This document shows positions 11,146 to 23,929 of a stretch of DNA of 64,000 bases, one piece after another. This DNA is from Cryptomeria japonica. Its lineage: Eukaryota > Streptophyta > Pinopsida > Cupressales > Cupressaceae. Each line of letters begins with the position of its first letter. Position 1 is the first letter of the stretch. The notes under the pieces were generated by a model, which saw only the letters and a list, made by a program, of their open reading frames with translations, was not told where the DNA came from and ran no database searches. The stretch covers positions 607,920,173-607,984,172 of the forward strand of contig NC_081408.1 in NCBI RefSeq assembly GCF_030272615.1, read 5' to 3'. A program made the translations under genes and the position numbers.

Positions 11146-11647
11146 CTTTCTTCTACAAAGGGCGAGCACAACACAAAGGAACAAGAAATCGCCAAAACAT
11201 GAGCTTGCAAAGGAAAACTAATGCCCAAAATGTGGGCAATAGGTTTTGTTCAAAGAAAAAATTATAAGGCCTGTTCCTTATGACCTTTTGAATTTTTTTT
11301 TGAAGTGTGGCACCTTTTTGGTACCACAACTTCGTGCATATGCCCCAAAGAAAGTAAGAGTACATAGAAAAGATGTTGTATATATTACTACAAGTAGGCA
11401 ATGCAATGATGAATGTTCTGAGTATGTGAATGAATATATATTAAATTTTCTTGTTAGATGATATCTATAATTCTCTAGTTTGACAATTAGCTATGGTTAG
11501 TTTTTTAATATAACTATAAAAGGATATTATAAATTTTTTTCACTTTAAGTCAACATATAATAATTGGTTGGAAGAGCCAACTCAATGCTAAATTATATTT
11601 GAAATCTAAGATATTTGAGTCATTTATTTCAATTATGCAACTCACCT
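11146..11647. other. Stretch without recognisable features
   Basis: This is AT-rich sequence with short open frames on both strands that show no motif. It ends at the 3' LTR of element E. Confidence 0.45.
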
Positions 11648-12730
11648 TGAACATATTGGAATCAATGAACATTGAGAGGGGGGGGTGAATCAAAGTTCAG
11701 GTATTTATAAATTTGTTAATCTAATTGTTAACCAACCAAATGCATAAATAAGAAACTGAAATGCAAAAACACAAAGAAAACAAGGACGTAACCATAACAC
11801 CAATATTTTTACGTGGAAACCCAGAAAGGGAAAAAACACAGTGGGATTTGAACACACAATATTATTATACTATGGCAAGTAGTAAAACAATATTACATGA
11901 GTTATAATGCATGTGCATTCAGACACATTGCTTAGAGCTCACTTCTCAATTACAAAAGGGCTACAACCTGGAGGAAGGCTCACTGCCTTACAAGCTAATA
12001 GAAAATGATTAAAATAAGTATTGAACTAAATAAAAGCATATGACCATGCCAAATAACAGTTCTGGTTAGGCACAAAGTGATCCACTATATTGTTCTAGTA
12101 AACCGCTCCATTCTTCCTTGCTACTAATTTCCAAACAAAAAACACTCAAGGTGCGCATGTGAAACTATTCTCAATTTCTCCCAAACTCATCTCACACATC
12201 ATATCCACACCCAAATTACTTAATCAAGTTGAACTTAAATATCTGCACTGATAAATTTTATCTCCCATAAGTCGGCTTCACAAAATATCAAAATATGAGA
12301 CATGTAGCTTCAAGTCAACTCAGATCTACACAAAACAATATTCCAAATCCAAAACATATCATCACATGCTTCCCATAAGTCATCTCAATTACCTCAAACT
12401 TACCAATAACTATTAGAATCACCTCAAAGAATCCGGTCCATACTTTACACATTCAATAATGAAGATAACCTTTTTTTACTGCACTTCTGGATACCAAACC
12501 TTCTTTCATGCTGAAGAATGAACATCAGAGGATAATATTGCATGATAATTTTATTCTCATACTCAATCAACTTAACTCACATTATAGGAACCACAAACAC
12601 ATCCCCGAAAATGAGAACTATTCACCAAAACTGTACATAGAATATCACTGACAGACTTGCACCAAAACTCCATACCAGATATTCCAAACTCCATACCGAA
12701 GCTTCACCAGACAAGTGTCTTATTCCAACA
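11648..12730 (-). repeat. Element E 3' LTR
   Basis: On the minus strand it starts TGTTGGAATA directly after a polypurine tract and ends near 11648 (11666 is an alternative terminus). The U5 motif is at about 11670-11694. Its partner is not in the window, so the left edge is approximate. Confidence 0.72.
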
Positions 12731-12745
12731 ATCTCCCCCTTTGGC
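12731..12745 (-). promoter_or_regulatory. Element E polypurine tract
   Basis: On the minus strand this reads GCCAAAGGGGGAGAT, nearly the same as element A's tract and in the same place relative to the LTR. Confidence 0.82.
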
Positions 12746-12966
12746 ATTGATGGCAACACTATGAAAAATGCTAGGTTTTCCAAACCTCCAAAAAATACAA
12801 ACAATCTGACAATCTAAAATTTGTACACTCAACTGATCACAACTGACCCCCCCTAAGAATAAGCATCTTTTTGCACTAAACTCCCCTAATTACCCCCCCC
12901 CCCCTTTGACATCAATGGAAAATGATAGGGATCTACCAAAACTTATGTACAAAAGAATGTAATAAT

Positions 12967-14922
12967 TTACTTGAATTTAAAAATGTCATCATAGGTAACC
13001 TTCAAGGACTTCAAGTAGCCTTTCCATCCTCTCAGGTAACAATCTAAAACATTAATTAGAGCACTAAAAATGTATCCATGCACTTCAACACCTTTGAGAT
13101 CAAATTGCACCTATTTACCTAAAGCACCAACTGCATCCTGTTGAGCTCCAAGTAAGGTGTCCATCTAGGGAGTCATAAGACTTCTTAGTTCTCTCAGTCT
13201 ACTCAATACTTTCTATTTTTCTTTATTCAATCCCTTTATTTTGTCAGCAAAATCAATTATTTGAGCTTCAAGGGAACTATGAAAAACTGAATGAGGGGAA
13301 AATGAATGATCAATACTTGAAAGCTTCTCTACAAAATCTCTTATTTTCTTATCAATATCTACAGTAAACTTAGGCAAAAATAGATATGATTTAAATATTT
13401 TCCACCTTCACCTAATGCATCCTCTACATTCTTTGCCACCGTCTTCAAAACTTCTCTATCATCTTCAATTGTCTTCAAATATTTTTGAAGCCTCATCTCA
13501 TTGCATTATTTTGAAAACCTTTTATATTTTTTGCTTTCTCTAATGATACAAAATTAGATTCTTCTTTATTCAATATATCCTTAAGCTTACCAGAGGGTCA
13601 ATCATTTGAAATCTGCTTAAGAATAGGAAAAACTTTTTCCAAAACTACACTGGCCAAAGATATCACTTCTTTCTCTTCCAAAGCAGACTTGAGTAGGTCC
13701 TTGCTAGCCTTGATCTATGCAAGAGTTCCCAAATATAATGCTTTAAGAGGGGATACGGTTCTTACATATATCATACCATGTGAAAGATCATCTTCAACTG
13801 CAATATTCTTTCACTTATCAAGGACAGTAGCTTTGGTCATGGTTGCCGAAGCTTTATCTGTTTGTTTTTCACCCTTTCCCTTCACTGGTTCTACATTTTT
13901 ATCCTTTTCACCTTTCTCACCAACTTTTTCCATCATCATTATTCTTCCCTACTTCACCTAACTCCCCTGCTATCATTTCTACAATTATTTCTATCTCAGA
14001 AGGATCCTAAGTAGCATCCCCAGAGTTATCCACTACTTGATTTTTTAGAGACATCAACTCGAGCTACATGTTCAACTAGATCAATTTATACAATGGGTTG
14101 ATCCAATGGAACTTTTGTCTGTATATGGATTATTGGAGGAGAAGTGTCTTTGCTTGAATGTCCTTTTGGCTAGGAGTCATTCTTCTCTAGAATAACTTGA
14201 TAGCCATTTTGTTTCAAAAATTTCCTCAAAATACCTTCAGTATCTTTCACTACTTCTTCTACCCTTCTGATCATTATTTTATTCACTCTATGCTTGCTTC
14301 GGAAGTTTTCCTTTGCAAGTCCCAAAATTTTAGGTATTTCTTCTCTAGTTATTTTTGGACATAGCTTTACTAATGTAAATTCTTTCAACCTTTCATCTTC
14401 TATGTTGGCAGTGTATCTCCAAAAATCCAAGATGTCATACAAACTCTTGGGGATCATAGAGGATAATTCTATCAAAACCTTACTGAATTTATCCATATAT
14501 TCTACAATTGCTTCTTCACCCGCTCGCTGATCTTTATCCTCAAAATTATCATAATATATAGAAACATTTTTCAAATTACCATCCTTCAAAATCTGATCAA
14601 TTAACTCCTAAAAGTCAATGAGGGCACAATTCTATCTGGGCATTCTATCTTACTGGACTTAAGAGCTTCATCTATTTTAGACTTCTTCTTCTTTCCTGCC
14701 CTAGCCTTTCTGGATGGCTCTCTTTGAGGCTTAGCTTTCTTGGCAAGAGGAGAATCACTAGATGTAGGCTTCCAGACTACCCTTTCAAAGGTAGTAGTCT
14801 TCTTAACTTTCCTCACCTCTTCATCTGATTTTGTATATTGTCTTGTATTGTTCTCCTTCTTCATTTTCTCTACTCCAGTGGTAGACACTGCCAGTTTAGG
14901 CATCAGTGGAGGTACAAGTTTT
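12967..14922 (-). pseudogene. Element E ORF2, C-terminal part
   Basis: The minus-strand frames give a basic segment (14903-14601, many K/R), then a helical segment (14589-14170) that aligns by eye with element A ORF2 (YYDNFEDKDQ against YYFDDFNDNEK; SLYDILD against SLYNYLD; EVVKDT in both). Decayed sequence follows to a stop at 12967. The last residues (YLKSLKVTYDDIFKFK) parallel the end of A's ORF2. The ORF is split by element C and continues at 52755. It shows that ORF2 belongs to the family and is not peculiar to A. It holds stops and at least one frameshift. Confidence 0.6.
14918..14922. repeat. Target-site duplication of element C, left copy (GTTTT)
   Basis: The five bases before the LTR terminus TGTTAATCC match four of five with GATTT at 52750-52754. 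One mismatch fits an older insertion. Confidence 0.6.
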
Positions 14923-15179
14923 TGTTAATCCTATAAGGATATGGTTACTACTATGAGGGGGGATGAATCAGTATTAATACCAATTAAAACTTTAAACCCA
15001 AAATCAAACTTATACCAGATCTGAAATCATTTATCAGAATATCTCAACTTCTTTAATTAGATCTAACAACCTCTTTATTAGATTTTCTAACACATTAATA
15101 AAATCATTTACCACATTTATCAATTCTTTCACCACTTTAGTAATCATATAGGTTTGATCATTTACCAGTTTATTATCCT
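14923..15179 (-). repeat. Element C 3' LTR, left segment
   Basis: It matches 51071 onward (TGTTAATCCTAT...; AATACCAATT; TTTACC repeats) until B interrupts at 15180. The last five bases, ATCCT, are the left copy of B's target duplication. Confidence 0.82.
15175..15179. repeat. Target-site duplication of element B, left copy (ATCCT)
   Basis: ATCCT directly precedes TGTAGATAGG and recurs at 45011-45015 directly after TGTCTACA. The undisturbed site in the partner LTR (about 51331) reads ATCCTCGTCAATC, confirming the join. Confidence 0.93.
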
Positions 15180-16697
15180 TGTAGATAGGAAATGTGGAAA
15201 TCATCAAAGCAATGTTAACATTAGCCTAGTTCAATCACGAAAACTCAATTGCAATGACCAATCCTAATTACATTCAATGAAAACATGAAAACAAGACATT
15301 CAAAATGAAAACTAAGCAAACCAAATGCAGATATCTCCTTCATGCGGCTCCATTGTCCTTCTTTCTCCTTCAAATGGCTTTTGTTTTGTGGATCTCACCT
15401 TCAAGTGCATGAGTATGATGTGAAAGCAAGATTGACCAGACGAGACGACAGCATAAGGGTACTAGAAGCGTGATTGATTCGACCTTTTGATTGAAGAAAT
15501 TCATCCAATTTATAGACAAATTGGAGAGATGACAAGATTAGCATGAGGGGATTTGAAAGGAAATTTCAAATCAAGAATGACAAATATGACAAATTATGAC
15601 AAATTGACACTTTCTATGGGAAATTGATTGATTGATAATTTTGACAAATTGCTATGTCAAAATTGATTGATTGTTAATTATGACAAATTATGACAAATTT
15701 GCTATGTCATTCCCATGAAATTGGGAGAAATAGGAGAAAAATGAAATTAAATGAATTAGAAATTAGGAAATTAGAAAATGAAGAAATTAGGAATTAAGTG
15801 AAAATTAGAAAATGAGGAAATTAGGAATTAAGTGAATTAATTAACAATTTTTCATTTATTAATTAATTCACAAAGAGGGAGGAATTAGTTAGCCAATTAA
15901 ATAAACATTTAATTGTGACAAGAAGACTTAGGATAAATAAATAAATTATTTAACCTATAGGGAGAAATGACAAACAAGGTTAAATGAATAAATCATGAAA
16001 CCCTAGAAGATGAATTAGAAATGCAAGGATGACAATTAGGTCTTGACAAAAGATAATTGATATCATTTTGATTTGATCATGATTCTGACTGACAAAGGAC
16101 CAATGCTGATAAATGATAAATGTGCCAATTGACGAGTAACAATGACTAATTGATCCAAATTGACATGATTGAGAAGGACGACGATCGATGTCAAATCGAT
16201 GACAATGATCAATGACAAAATAGATTGCAAAATGACAAGATTGAAAATGACCACGATCGATGACAAATCAATCGCAAGATGACAAGATTGAAAATGACAA
16301 TGATCGATGATGAATCGATCGCATGATGATAAGATTGAAAATGACAATGATCGATGACAAATTGATCACATGATGATAAGATTGATAAGAGGACAAAAAC
16401 CCTAATTCTATCATCGATTAGGATTGATGATGTCCAAAATGATGATAAATGAACATGCACATTGATAAGATGGGATAAGATTGACAAAAATCATGACTGA
16501 AGATTATTATCGACAAGACCAAATTCAAAAGTGAGACAAATGAAGAACGCAAAAGAAAGACTCGATGCTCGCAAATGATAAAGACCAAGTACACAACATA
16601 GAAGAAATGTTAATGCGACGCAAAAACCCTAAAATAAGGCAATGTGCAAATGTTAAAGTATGACTCTGCAAGCATTGACCATTTTTAGATGTCTACA
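15180..16697 (-). repeat. Element B 3' LTR
   Basis: This 1518-bp LTR matches 43494-45010 at an offset of 28314 with few gaps. It contains an AT-rich block with two copies of a roughly 40-bp unit (15760-15835) and a 47-bp tandem array (16207-16395). Confidence 0.92.
16207..16395. repeat. 47-bp tandem array in B 3' LTR
   Basis: Four units start with GATC at 16207, 16255, 16302 and 16349. Each is built on GATCGATGAC followed by GATTGAAAATGAC. The same array is in the other LTR at about 44521-44709, so it predates insertion. ORFs across it repeat the same short peptide and are not genes. Confidence 0.82.
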
Positions 16698-16711
16698 TTT
16701 TGCCCCTCTTT
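16698..16711 (-). promoter_or_regulatory. Element B polypurine tract
   Basis: On the minus strand this reads AAAGAGGGGCAAAA, directly before TGTAGACATC. It fixes B's minus-strand orientation. Confidence 0.75.
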
Positions 16712-16980
16712 GAGACAATGCAATTTTAAGCGTTGTTTCAAAGAACAATAATGAAAATGCCCCAGACACTGACAATGACATATGCATGCCCCCTCAAGGA
16801 ATTGGCCGGAAACATCCAGAAAAGAGGCTAATTGATTGATAAGAATGACAAAAGATGATAGGATGAAACAGACTGACAATCATAGATTGGATGCATGAAG
16901 GACAAGCAAATGAAAGTGAAAAAGACCGCAACTAGCATGAGATAGAGAGAGCGCACGTCCATCTATGCACTGACAAAGAT

Positions 16981-16989
16981 CTATAAATG
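16981..16989 (+). promoter_or_regulatory. Candidate TATA box for antisense ORF in B
   Basis: CTATAAATG on the plus strand lies about 560 bases upstream of the plant-mobile-domain ORF start. It is the only good TATA-like motif I noticed there. Function is inferred from position alone. Confidence 0.25.
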
Positions 16990-17237
16990 AGACAAAGAGA
17001 GTGAAAAGAGCTCATTTGCATTAGCCAAAGAGGAGGATTTGTTGCTCTAGAAAAGGACACTTGTAGAGAGATGGTGAACATTCCAATGGCAGATCACCTC
17101 AGAGAATGTGTATGCACCTACAGACGACTGAACGATGCAGGAGCAGCGGTATGCATCTCAAAAACCCATATTGTCAATTTTATGAATTTGACTTGCTTGC
17201 GAGACATTGCAGGGCCCACAGAGAATGCAAAAAGTGA

Positions 17238-17355
17238 CTTCTGTGCTTGTGAGAGTGCATCCTGTGCTTGTGTAGGGTATCCTACGCTTGTGTAGGGTAC
17301 ACAGGTGCAAGTTGTTGCTGCACAGGCACAGGACCTAGCACACAGGCGCAGTTGT
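17238..17355. repeat. 20-21-bp tandem repeats near B 3' end
   Basis: About six units with cores such as TGTGCTTGTGTAGGG and ACACAGGCGCAG. The ACACAGG[CT]GCA core returns in the array at 43223-43387 just inside the other LTR. Confidence 0.6.
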
Positions 17356-17551
17356 TCACTGGGAACTCAATTTTAGTCAAAAACAGCATGTGAATGATCC
17401 AAAAAGGGGGGATAAGGGTAGGATAGGTCAAAATAGATTAGGAACATCTTGATTTGGACATGAAACAAGGAAATGTAGCTCATAGGAGCAAACCCTAAAA
17501 TTGACAAAATGTGCCCCAATTGTGATGCAAAGTCAATAGTATCCATTGATC

Positions 17552-19366
17552 ATGTGGGAGAACCGTCCTGACTACTTCATGTTACGACATAGACTCAGGA
17601 GCACAGACAGAGATAAATTAGCAGGACTTAGAATATACTACATCACATTCATGCCCAAGATTAGGGCAAACACAGGACTGCTTACCGCATTGGCAGAATG
17701 ATGGCATTCAGAGACTTCCTCATTCCATTTGGCGACTGGAGAGGCAACTGTGACACTAGAGGATGTATGGCATATCCTCCGCATTTTGATTCATGGGGAG
17801 ATGATAGAGTATGACCCAGTGATAGGGAGAGACGCGTTGTGTAGATTATTTAAGTGTGTTGCAGATGATTTGGATATCATAGAGAGGGAGATTGGTTGGG
17901 AGACCATGGCATCAGAGTATGATCGATGATATGTGGTGATAGCCGTGGTTATAGCATGCCTATTAGCATGGGACAGATGAGGACATGGATTTCCTATTGG
18001 ATGGGGAAGAGTGCTAGAGTGGATGGTGACAGAGGGGACTGTGTACGCATGGGGACCATGTGTACTGGCTATGCTATATTTTCAGTTGCATCAGATAGCA
18101 TATCAGGGTGTTCAGACTTTGAGCTGTAGAGTCACACTATTATAGGTGTGGGCCTTTGAGCACATAACCATATGTCGACCAATTATGGAGAGACAGGTAT
18201 TACCACATTGACCATATGTGTACTGCTATGGGGGAGCATTGAGACGGGGTCCTTTTGGATACATATTGTATTGGCAACATGAGCTAGACAGATTGAGAGA
18301 GTTCATATGGAGGCCATATCTTGATTGCCCTGGATGGTCAGATGATAGTGATGAGATACTATATTGCAAATAGGAGAGATACCTGATTGGGTGACCAGTG
18401 AATCGCCAGAGAGTGATTGAGATGTACCTGCCAAAGAGAGTTAGACAATAGTTTGGAGAGAGGTAGGACGTACTGAGAGGGACTGCACACTTTGCTTGAT
18501 CTCACAGAGAGATGAGTCGGTGGGGGAAGATGATTTAGCCACACATAGCATATGCCAACTTCACATAGCTACAGTAGAGACAGTGAGATTGGAGATCATA
18601 TGTGGTAGATGTTGGGATGACAGAGGAGTATGAGCGATGGTTTGCACGACGACGGGCAGTGCCATTGATAGATCCTGAGATTCCAGTACCTAGGAGATAG
18701 GAGGACATCCCACTCATTGGAGAGGAGGGAGATGATGAGGATGGAGATGAGGATGAGGAGGATGAGGGTGGTGATGAGGATGAGGGAGATGACAAGGACA
18801 AAGATGATGAGGATGAAGAGTATGAGCCAAATTCAGGCGATTAGGAGTCATTGCAGGATATACCCATAGAGCCAGAGATAGCTAGGATAGAGGAGATGGA
18901 GATGTGCAGGGCTACCATAGCGAGTCAGCATGATCACATTGTGACATTAGAGAGATAGAATTCTATCTTGAGGATAGAGCAGGATCAGTTCAGAGTGGAG
19001 ATAGCTAGACTTACAGCGGCTTGAGATACAGCAATAGCCTAGGCACAACGAGAAGAACAGAGAGTCACTGAGTATATTGGGTCGATTAGGGATGCCAGTG
19101 CATGTGAGATGGCACAAATGTTGGTAGAGACCAGAGAGGAGATACACCATTGGAGGACACTATATGAGAGTGTAGTTCCACCAGAGCAGAGAGCAATGTC
19201 ATATTGGGTACGATCGAGGACAGAGAGCAGGGCACGCTCTCGGAGGTCAGTGAGCAGCATGGGGGTGAGTGGACCTATGAGACCACCACAGCCAGGACTA
19301 GGGATAGGAGGGACAACATCTTTGAGACATGGTAGGGATGAGGAGGACAGAGGGAGCACCCAGTGA
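17552..19366 (+). pseudogene. Plant mobile domain (PMD)-like ORF, antisense in element B
   Basis: One plus-strand frame from ATG 17552 to 19366 (605 codons) is broken by at least ten stops but no obvious frameshift. Residues 30-330 resemble the plant mobile domain of MAIN/MAIL1-type proteins: a segment ending TGLLTALAEXWHSET, the hallmark GEATVTLEDVWHIL, and a later helix pair around VYAWGPCVLAMLYFQL. An acidic D/E tail (18720-18835) and a coiled coil (18860-19200) follow, ending in an R/S-rich region. Most stops sit where Trp, Gln or Arg would be expected, pointing to C-to-T/G-to-A decay. PMD genes occur in plant hosts and inside transposons. Here the ORF is antisense to B, close to its 3' LTR, as in the extra ORFs of Tat elements. 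It is dead as written. Confidence 0.72.
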
Positions 19367-19576
19367 CAGAGGCACGTGCTCTTTATTATAGACAATTGAC
19401 ATTATGTAGTGTGATATTATGTAGTCAGCCTGCCGGCCATACTAAGGATAGATATTCCAATTTTGTACTCCGATATTATTTTGATATATGATATGATATG
19501 CATAGATATGATGGGATGCAACGTGTTATGACTTATATTTACTTTCCATGTATGGATGACTTATGTAGTGTTGATG

Positions 19577-19581
19577 GTACC
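19577..19581. repeat. Target-site duplication of element D, left copy (GTACC)
   Basis: GTACC directly precedes TGTTGGGTCTC and recurs at 36183-36187 directly after GTTCAACA. Confidence 0.93.
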
Positions 19582-20495
19582 TGTTGGGTCTCAAATCAAC
19601 AGATTGGATAGGTTCTAAGGAAATGCCAACTCCTATGATCAAACCCTCCAATTGACTTGGCCAACATATAGAGTGAACCTGTTTGGTTGCTAACCCTCTC
19701 ACTTTAGGCTCTGCAGGACCTAGGCGGGTATACCTATTCACTGAATGTCTCCAATAACCAGTGCTTTTTATAGCAGATGTATTATCCTAATTTGATATCT
19801 CCTAATCTTGAAATGGCATGAGTTCCTTGAATGGAGATATAGCAGATGAGTTCAAGATTGTTGTTGCAATAACTGTTTGCTTTATATTTCTTAATTACTT
19901 CTGTTGCTATTAAAATAATTAATTATGAATGAAATGATGAGTATAATTTGTAATTTAGCCAGTGCCTTCTTCGTTGTTTGGGTTACAGAGTCATTACATT
20001 TTTCTTCAGGACTTATGGTGCGAATCTGTGAGACAATTTTTTAATTCATCCCTTTATGAACCTGTCAGTTATTATTTCTTATGGAACCAAATGAATGCTT
20101 ATATTATATGCTGATTGAGTGAATTTAACCCTACCCTTAAGGGACCAGTCAATGAAGCTTTGCAAGGAACAATTACAATCCGCAAGCAAAACTTTTGTTA
20201 CAACACTATAATATAAAACATAGATTTGATCTTAAGAACATGAATAACCCTATCTTATCAGACAATATCATAGACGATTGCCAAAAGAAAATGAAATGAT
20301 CCACAACACATGCAGAGAAATCGTTGATCAAAATTTGTATTCCATTATAGTTTGTATACAGAAGACTTACAGGCTGTCATTTGTCGTTATCTTCATCTAA
20401 TCTAATCTCTCTCTCTCTCCCTACATTACAAAAATCATTCTCATATATATATGAGGATGAAGGCTTTTCACGAAGAGACATGACTTTTCACAATA

Positions 20496-23400
20496 CTAAT
20501 CGTTAATTTGAATATTTCTAAAATTAAGCAAAAAGAGATTCAGGAGCCCCAAATGATGAATGTAATCATCATCTTTGAAGGTTTTGATTCGAGGACTTTG
20601 TTTCTTCAATTCATCTCCCAGCGACAGATACTTAAATATTATCTGGTTAACAGTAGGGGCCATATCCTTACTTCGATCTATCTCTGACAAGGCCCAATCC
20701 CTGACGCTGATGAGCTCTTTTTGCAAATCCTCTAGGGATATCACTTCTCCTTCTTTGTAGATGGAAGGCATTCCAACGGGTTTCTCATCATCCAATTCCT
20801 TTAGGTCTCTTCTCAGCGTATCTTCAAGTTTGAAATGATATTCCATATACGCAGTCCCCTCGGCTTTTTCCTCTGGTGTCATGACATCGACATTGTTTAG
20901 TACTTCATGTAGTCGTGCTTTTAACCTCTCATGCTCTGTTAACGCTTTTATCGTTCCATTGTATACTTTCCAATATGGTTCAACCTGTAAGAGCATGGTG
21001 TTAAACCGATGTCCGATGATATCATTGACCAATTTGTCCATCTTTTGTTTAATACTGTCTGCACGTTTATTTGCCTTTTCTGCTTGATACTTCCAGTACA
21101 GAGCATCGGAGACATCGTCCAAGCTTCGTCCCGTGGGGTATGAGGTGTACTCACTGATAAGAGTCCCTGTCTCTAGTTGCAATACTTTTGCCTGAAACTT
21201 TTGATTTTCCTCTTTAGATTTTTCATATAACCCCTTATATGTGACGTTCTCTCTAACCAAAAACTCTGTCTGGTCTAGGTTCAATCTTGCAACATCCAGG
21301 TTGAGCTTTGCAGTGACCCTAGGATCAGTTTTCCCAACTTGATGAACCATGAGGTGTCCAAAGGTTTCTTCAATGTCTACATTGATAGGCCTCTTCCCCT
21401 TTGGATATAGTGCCCACTGTAGGAGAACTTTCTTGTCTGGATCATACCCAGAGCCTAGGAACAATTTATCTATCTCCTGAGGCAACACCTATTGATTCAA
21501 ATCTTGTTTCTTCAGGAAGCCATCAAATAAAAGTGCTGAATTTATATCCCAACCGGAGAAGATGATTACACCGGCCTCTTTTAATAATTTCCTCCCTTTC
21601 TCAGGAGTCATGTCTTTCATGAGGACATCAATTTCATCCTGTAATCTCTTCATCTGTTCCTCCTCTAGTCTTCCAGCCATGCTTCGTTTTACATGAGCTC
21701 CTTTGTATTGGTAAAAAAATGAGAGGAACTCCCTAGAAGAGGCAAATCCATCATCAGCAACGAAGTCTTCATGCTCAGTCATTCTGATATCAACAACATC
21801 CTTGATGTTAATCTCGCCAGTGTCCATATTCATTTCTGCTTCAAAACCAGGAGGATAATCTTCCCTAGGAGAATCAGGTGGGATACTACTGGCAGTCGAC
21901 TTTGGTGACATGTGAGCTAGGGGCTGATTGTCCTTCTCAGTATTAATGAAATGAAGGAATTGCGAAGGCACTCTGTGCATAATTTCTGCTTCATGGTGAA
22001 GCAGCCTTTTAGCCACTTCCAGAGGGTCTTAGAGATTTCCAATTAGATCTCCATCTATCATTCCCCTCACCCTTTTCCATTTGTAGGCTTCCCAAACTAA
22101 CTGACTCTTTTCTTTTAAAGCTTTGGCCTCCTCTCGTTCAAGGTTCTTAATCAAGTCATCTGGCATTTTGGCCACATGTATTCCCGCTTTGAGTTTCTGT
22201 GAGGCTCTGGCAGCTCTTATATATCCTTTAGGATCGAAGTTTTCCCTAGGCTCACCCAGAGTCATGCCATAATAGTCTAATTTATTCTATAGTAAATGAT
22301 AACTCTTTGAGCTTTTGACAATGAAATCAGAGAAAACTAATAAACCTGGAACAATAGATTGTTTACCGAAGTCTGTAAGATGCTTAGCACTAACAATAGA
22401 CAATTGTCTGATAATCTCCAAGCTGGCCACCCTATTTGGCACCGTAATCGGAAGCATGTGGGGTTGCCCTTCATATCCAAATACCCTTATTTCTGTGTGA
22501 TTATCATGGCAATACCAATCACCCCAATTATGACCAATCTGTGACTCTAGAGAGAAGTCCTTTGGTCTGAGGAACCTCTTGATTTCAGGGGACAAAGTGT
22601 AATCCCTGTGTTGCCCAAAAGCTGCACTAAGAGGTTTCACAAAGTATTCTTGAAAGTGCCAATATTGGTTGTTCATGAACCTCTGGTCCCATGCAGATAC
22701 CCATAATTGAACTGGCTTCTTCAGACCATTCTTATCATAAGATCTAATGCTGAACTCATCTGACCAGAATTTAATTTCTTGTCCACAATAAAGAATGATA
22801 TGCATTAACAAGGAGTACAATGAAAAATGAATATTCACAAGGTCCCCTTTCATGTTTTCTAATCCATGATTTAAGGCATCTGCAACATAAGTGGCAAAAT
22901 CAAATGACCTAGGGTCCTTTGACTGTAAATCAGCACACAGAACCATAACCCCAATATCCATGAGTGGATGAGCCTCTAGGCCTAGTACTTGGGCTGGAGC
23001 ATAATATGTATACTTGAAATATGGATGGAAGTGGTTGACGTCAAACGGAACCTTGTCATCTTTGCCAAACGGAACAAGTGACCCACCCACTTTTGGCGTG
23101 TGAACAGGTAGTCTCCAAGTCTTGTAGATATTTTCCAAACTAAAGAATTCCTGTGAAAGTTTCTTCATATCGATATTCTCCTCTACTTCCCAGTCCAAAT
23201 CAAAGACCATATCAATAGTCTGTTTGTTAATTACTACTAATGTATTCCCTCTGTAATCACATATGGTTTTGGTTCTTGGGTTGTAGCAATCTACCAGAGC
23301 TTTCATCAATTCTACGTCTACAAACACATTTGGGACTACCAATTTGCCTAAGTTCTTCTTCCATAGATTACTTATGGGTTCTGGTGCATCCCTTCTTTTG

Positions 23401-23645
23401 TAGCCAAATAAGAATAACTCATGCCCTCTGATTTCAGTCCAAATGTCTCCTAGATTTTCAAATCTATCCTCTAATCCTTCTTCTTCACTTTTAATCTTTT
23501 TGGACCTTACGCTAGACGATGGACACTGGTCTAACAAATCCTGAGTCAGAGCTCTCCCTTCTTTCTTTTGTCTCTTGGGCTTCTCTTCAGGGTTCAGCTC
23601 TTTTCCTTTCCTACTCTTTTTAGAAGAAGAAGACGAAGGTTCCAT
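20496..23645 (-). pseudogene. LTR-borne ORF of element D, 3' LTR copy
   Basis: The ATG at 23645 (MEPSSSSSKK) opens 1049 codons ending at 20496, interrupted by three stops at 22287, 22029 and 21489. At all three the other LTR copy still has CAG or CAA, so each stop arose after insertion. The protein begins with a Ser-rich, K/R-rich nuclear-signal-like stretch. A globular region of about 450 residues follows (WTEIRGHELFLFGY; CDYRGNTLVVINKQTI). The C-terminal half is helical, with coiled-coil character between 21330 and 20600. I recognise no enzyme motif and cannot name the family. Lying inside the LTR, it is present twice per element and would be in the leader of a transcript started near the LTR's minus-strand 5' end. 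Confidence 0.8.
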
Positions 23646-23929
23646 AATTACAGTAAATACGAGAGACAACACTTACTTGGAGGAATGCTCAACTGTTCTG
23701 GTTATTGTTCGCAAGTTTCCGCAAGTTTTTTGCAGTTTTCAATCTTTTGGCATCGATCTGGTTCTTACGAAAATTCACTCAGTTCAACTATAATCGTATG
23801 GGCAACTTGTGCACAGTTAATGTTCTGTATCTACAACGGCTACTCAAGTGTTTAAACTTAATTGCAGATGTGACACTCTTCAATTGAGCCTTTAACTCTT
23901 TCACGAGAAGTACAGTTCGCTCAAAGTGC

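Noticed and set aside
16063-16487. Minus-strand open frames with repeated SFSILSSCDRF-like peptide, also at 44350-44773
   Set aside because: They only read through the 47-bp LTR array and have no independent coding signal.
18535-18801. Minus-strand Ser/Pro-rich ORF
   Set aside because: It is the shadow of the acidic tail of the plus-strand PMD ORF.
22315-22544. Short plus-strand ORFs conserved in both D LTRs
   Set aside because: Conservation only reflects LTR identity; they are shadows of the LTR ORF.
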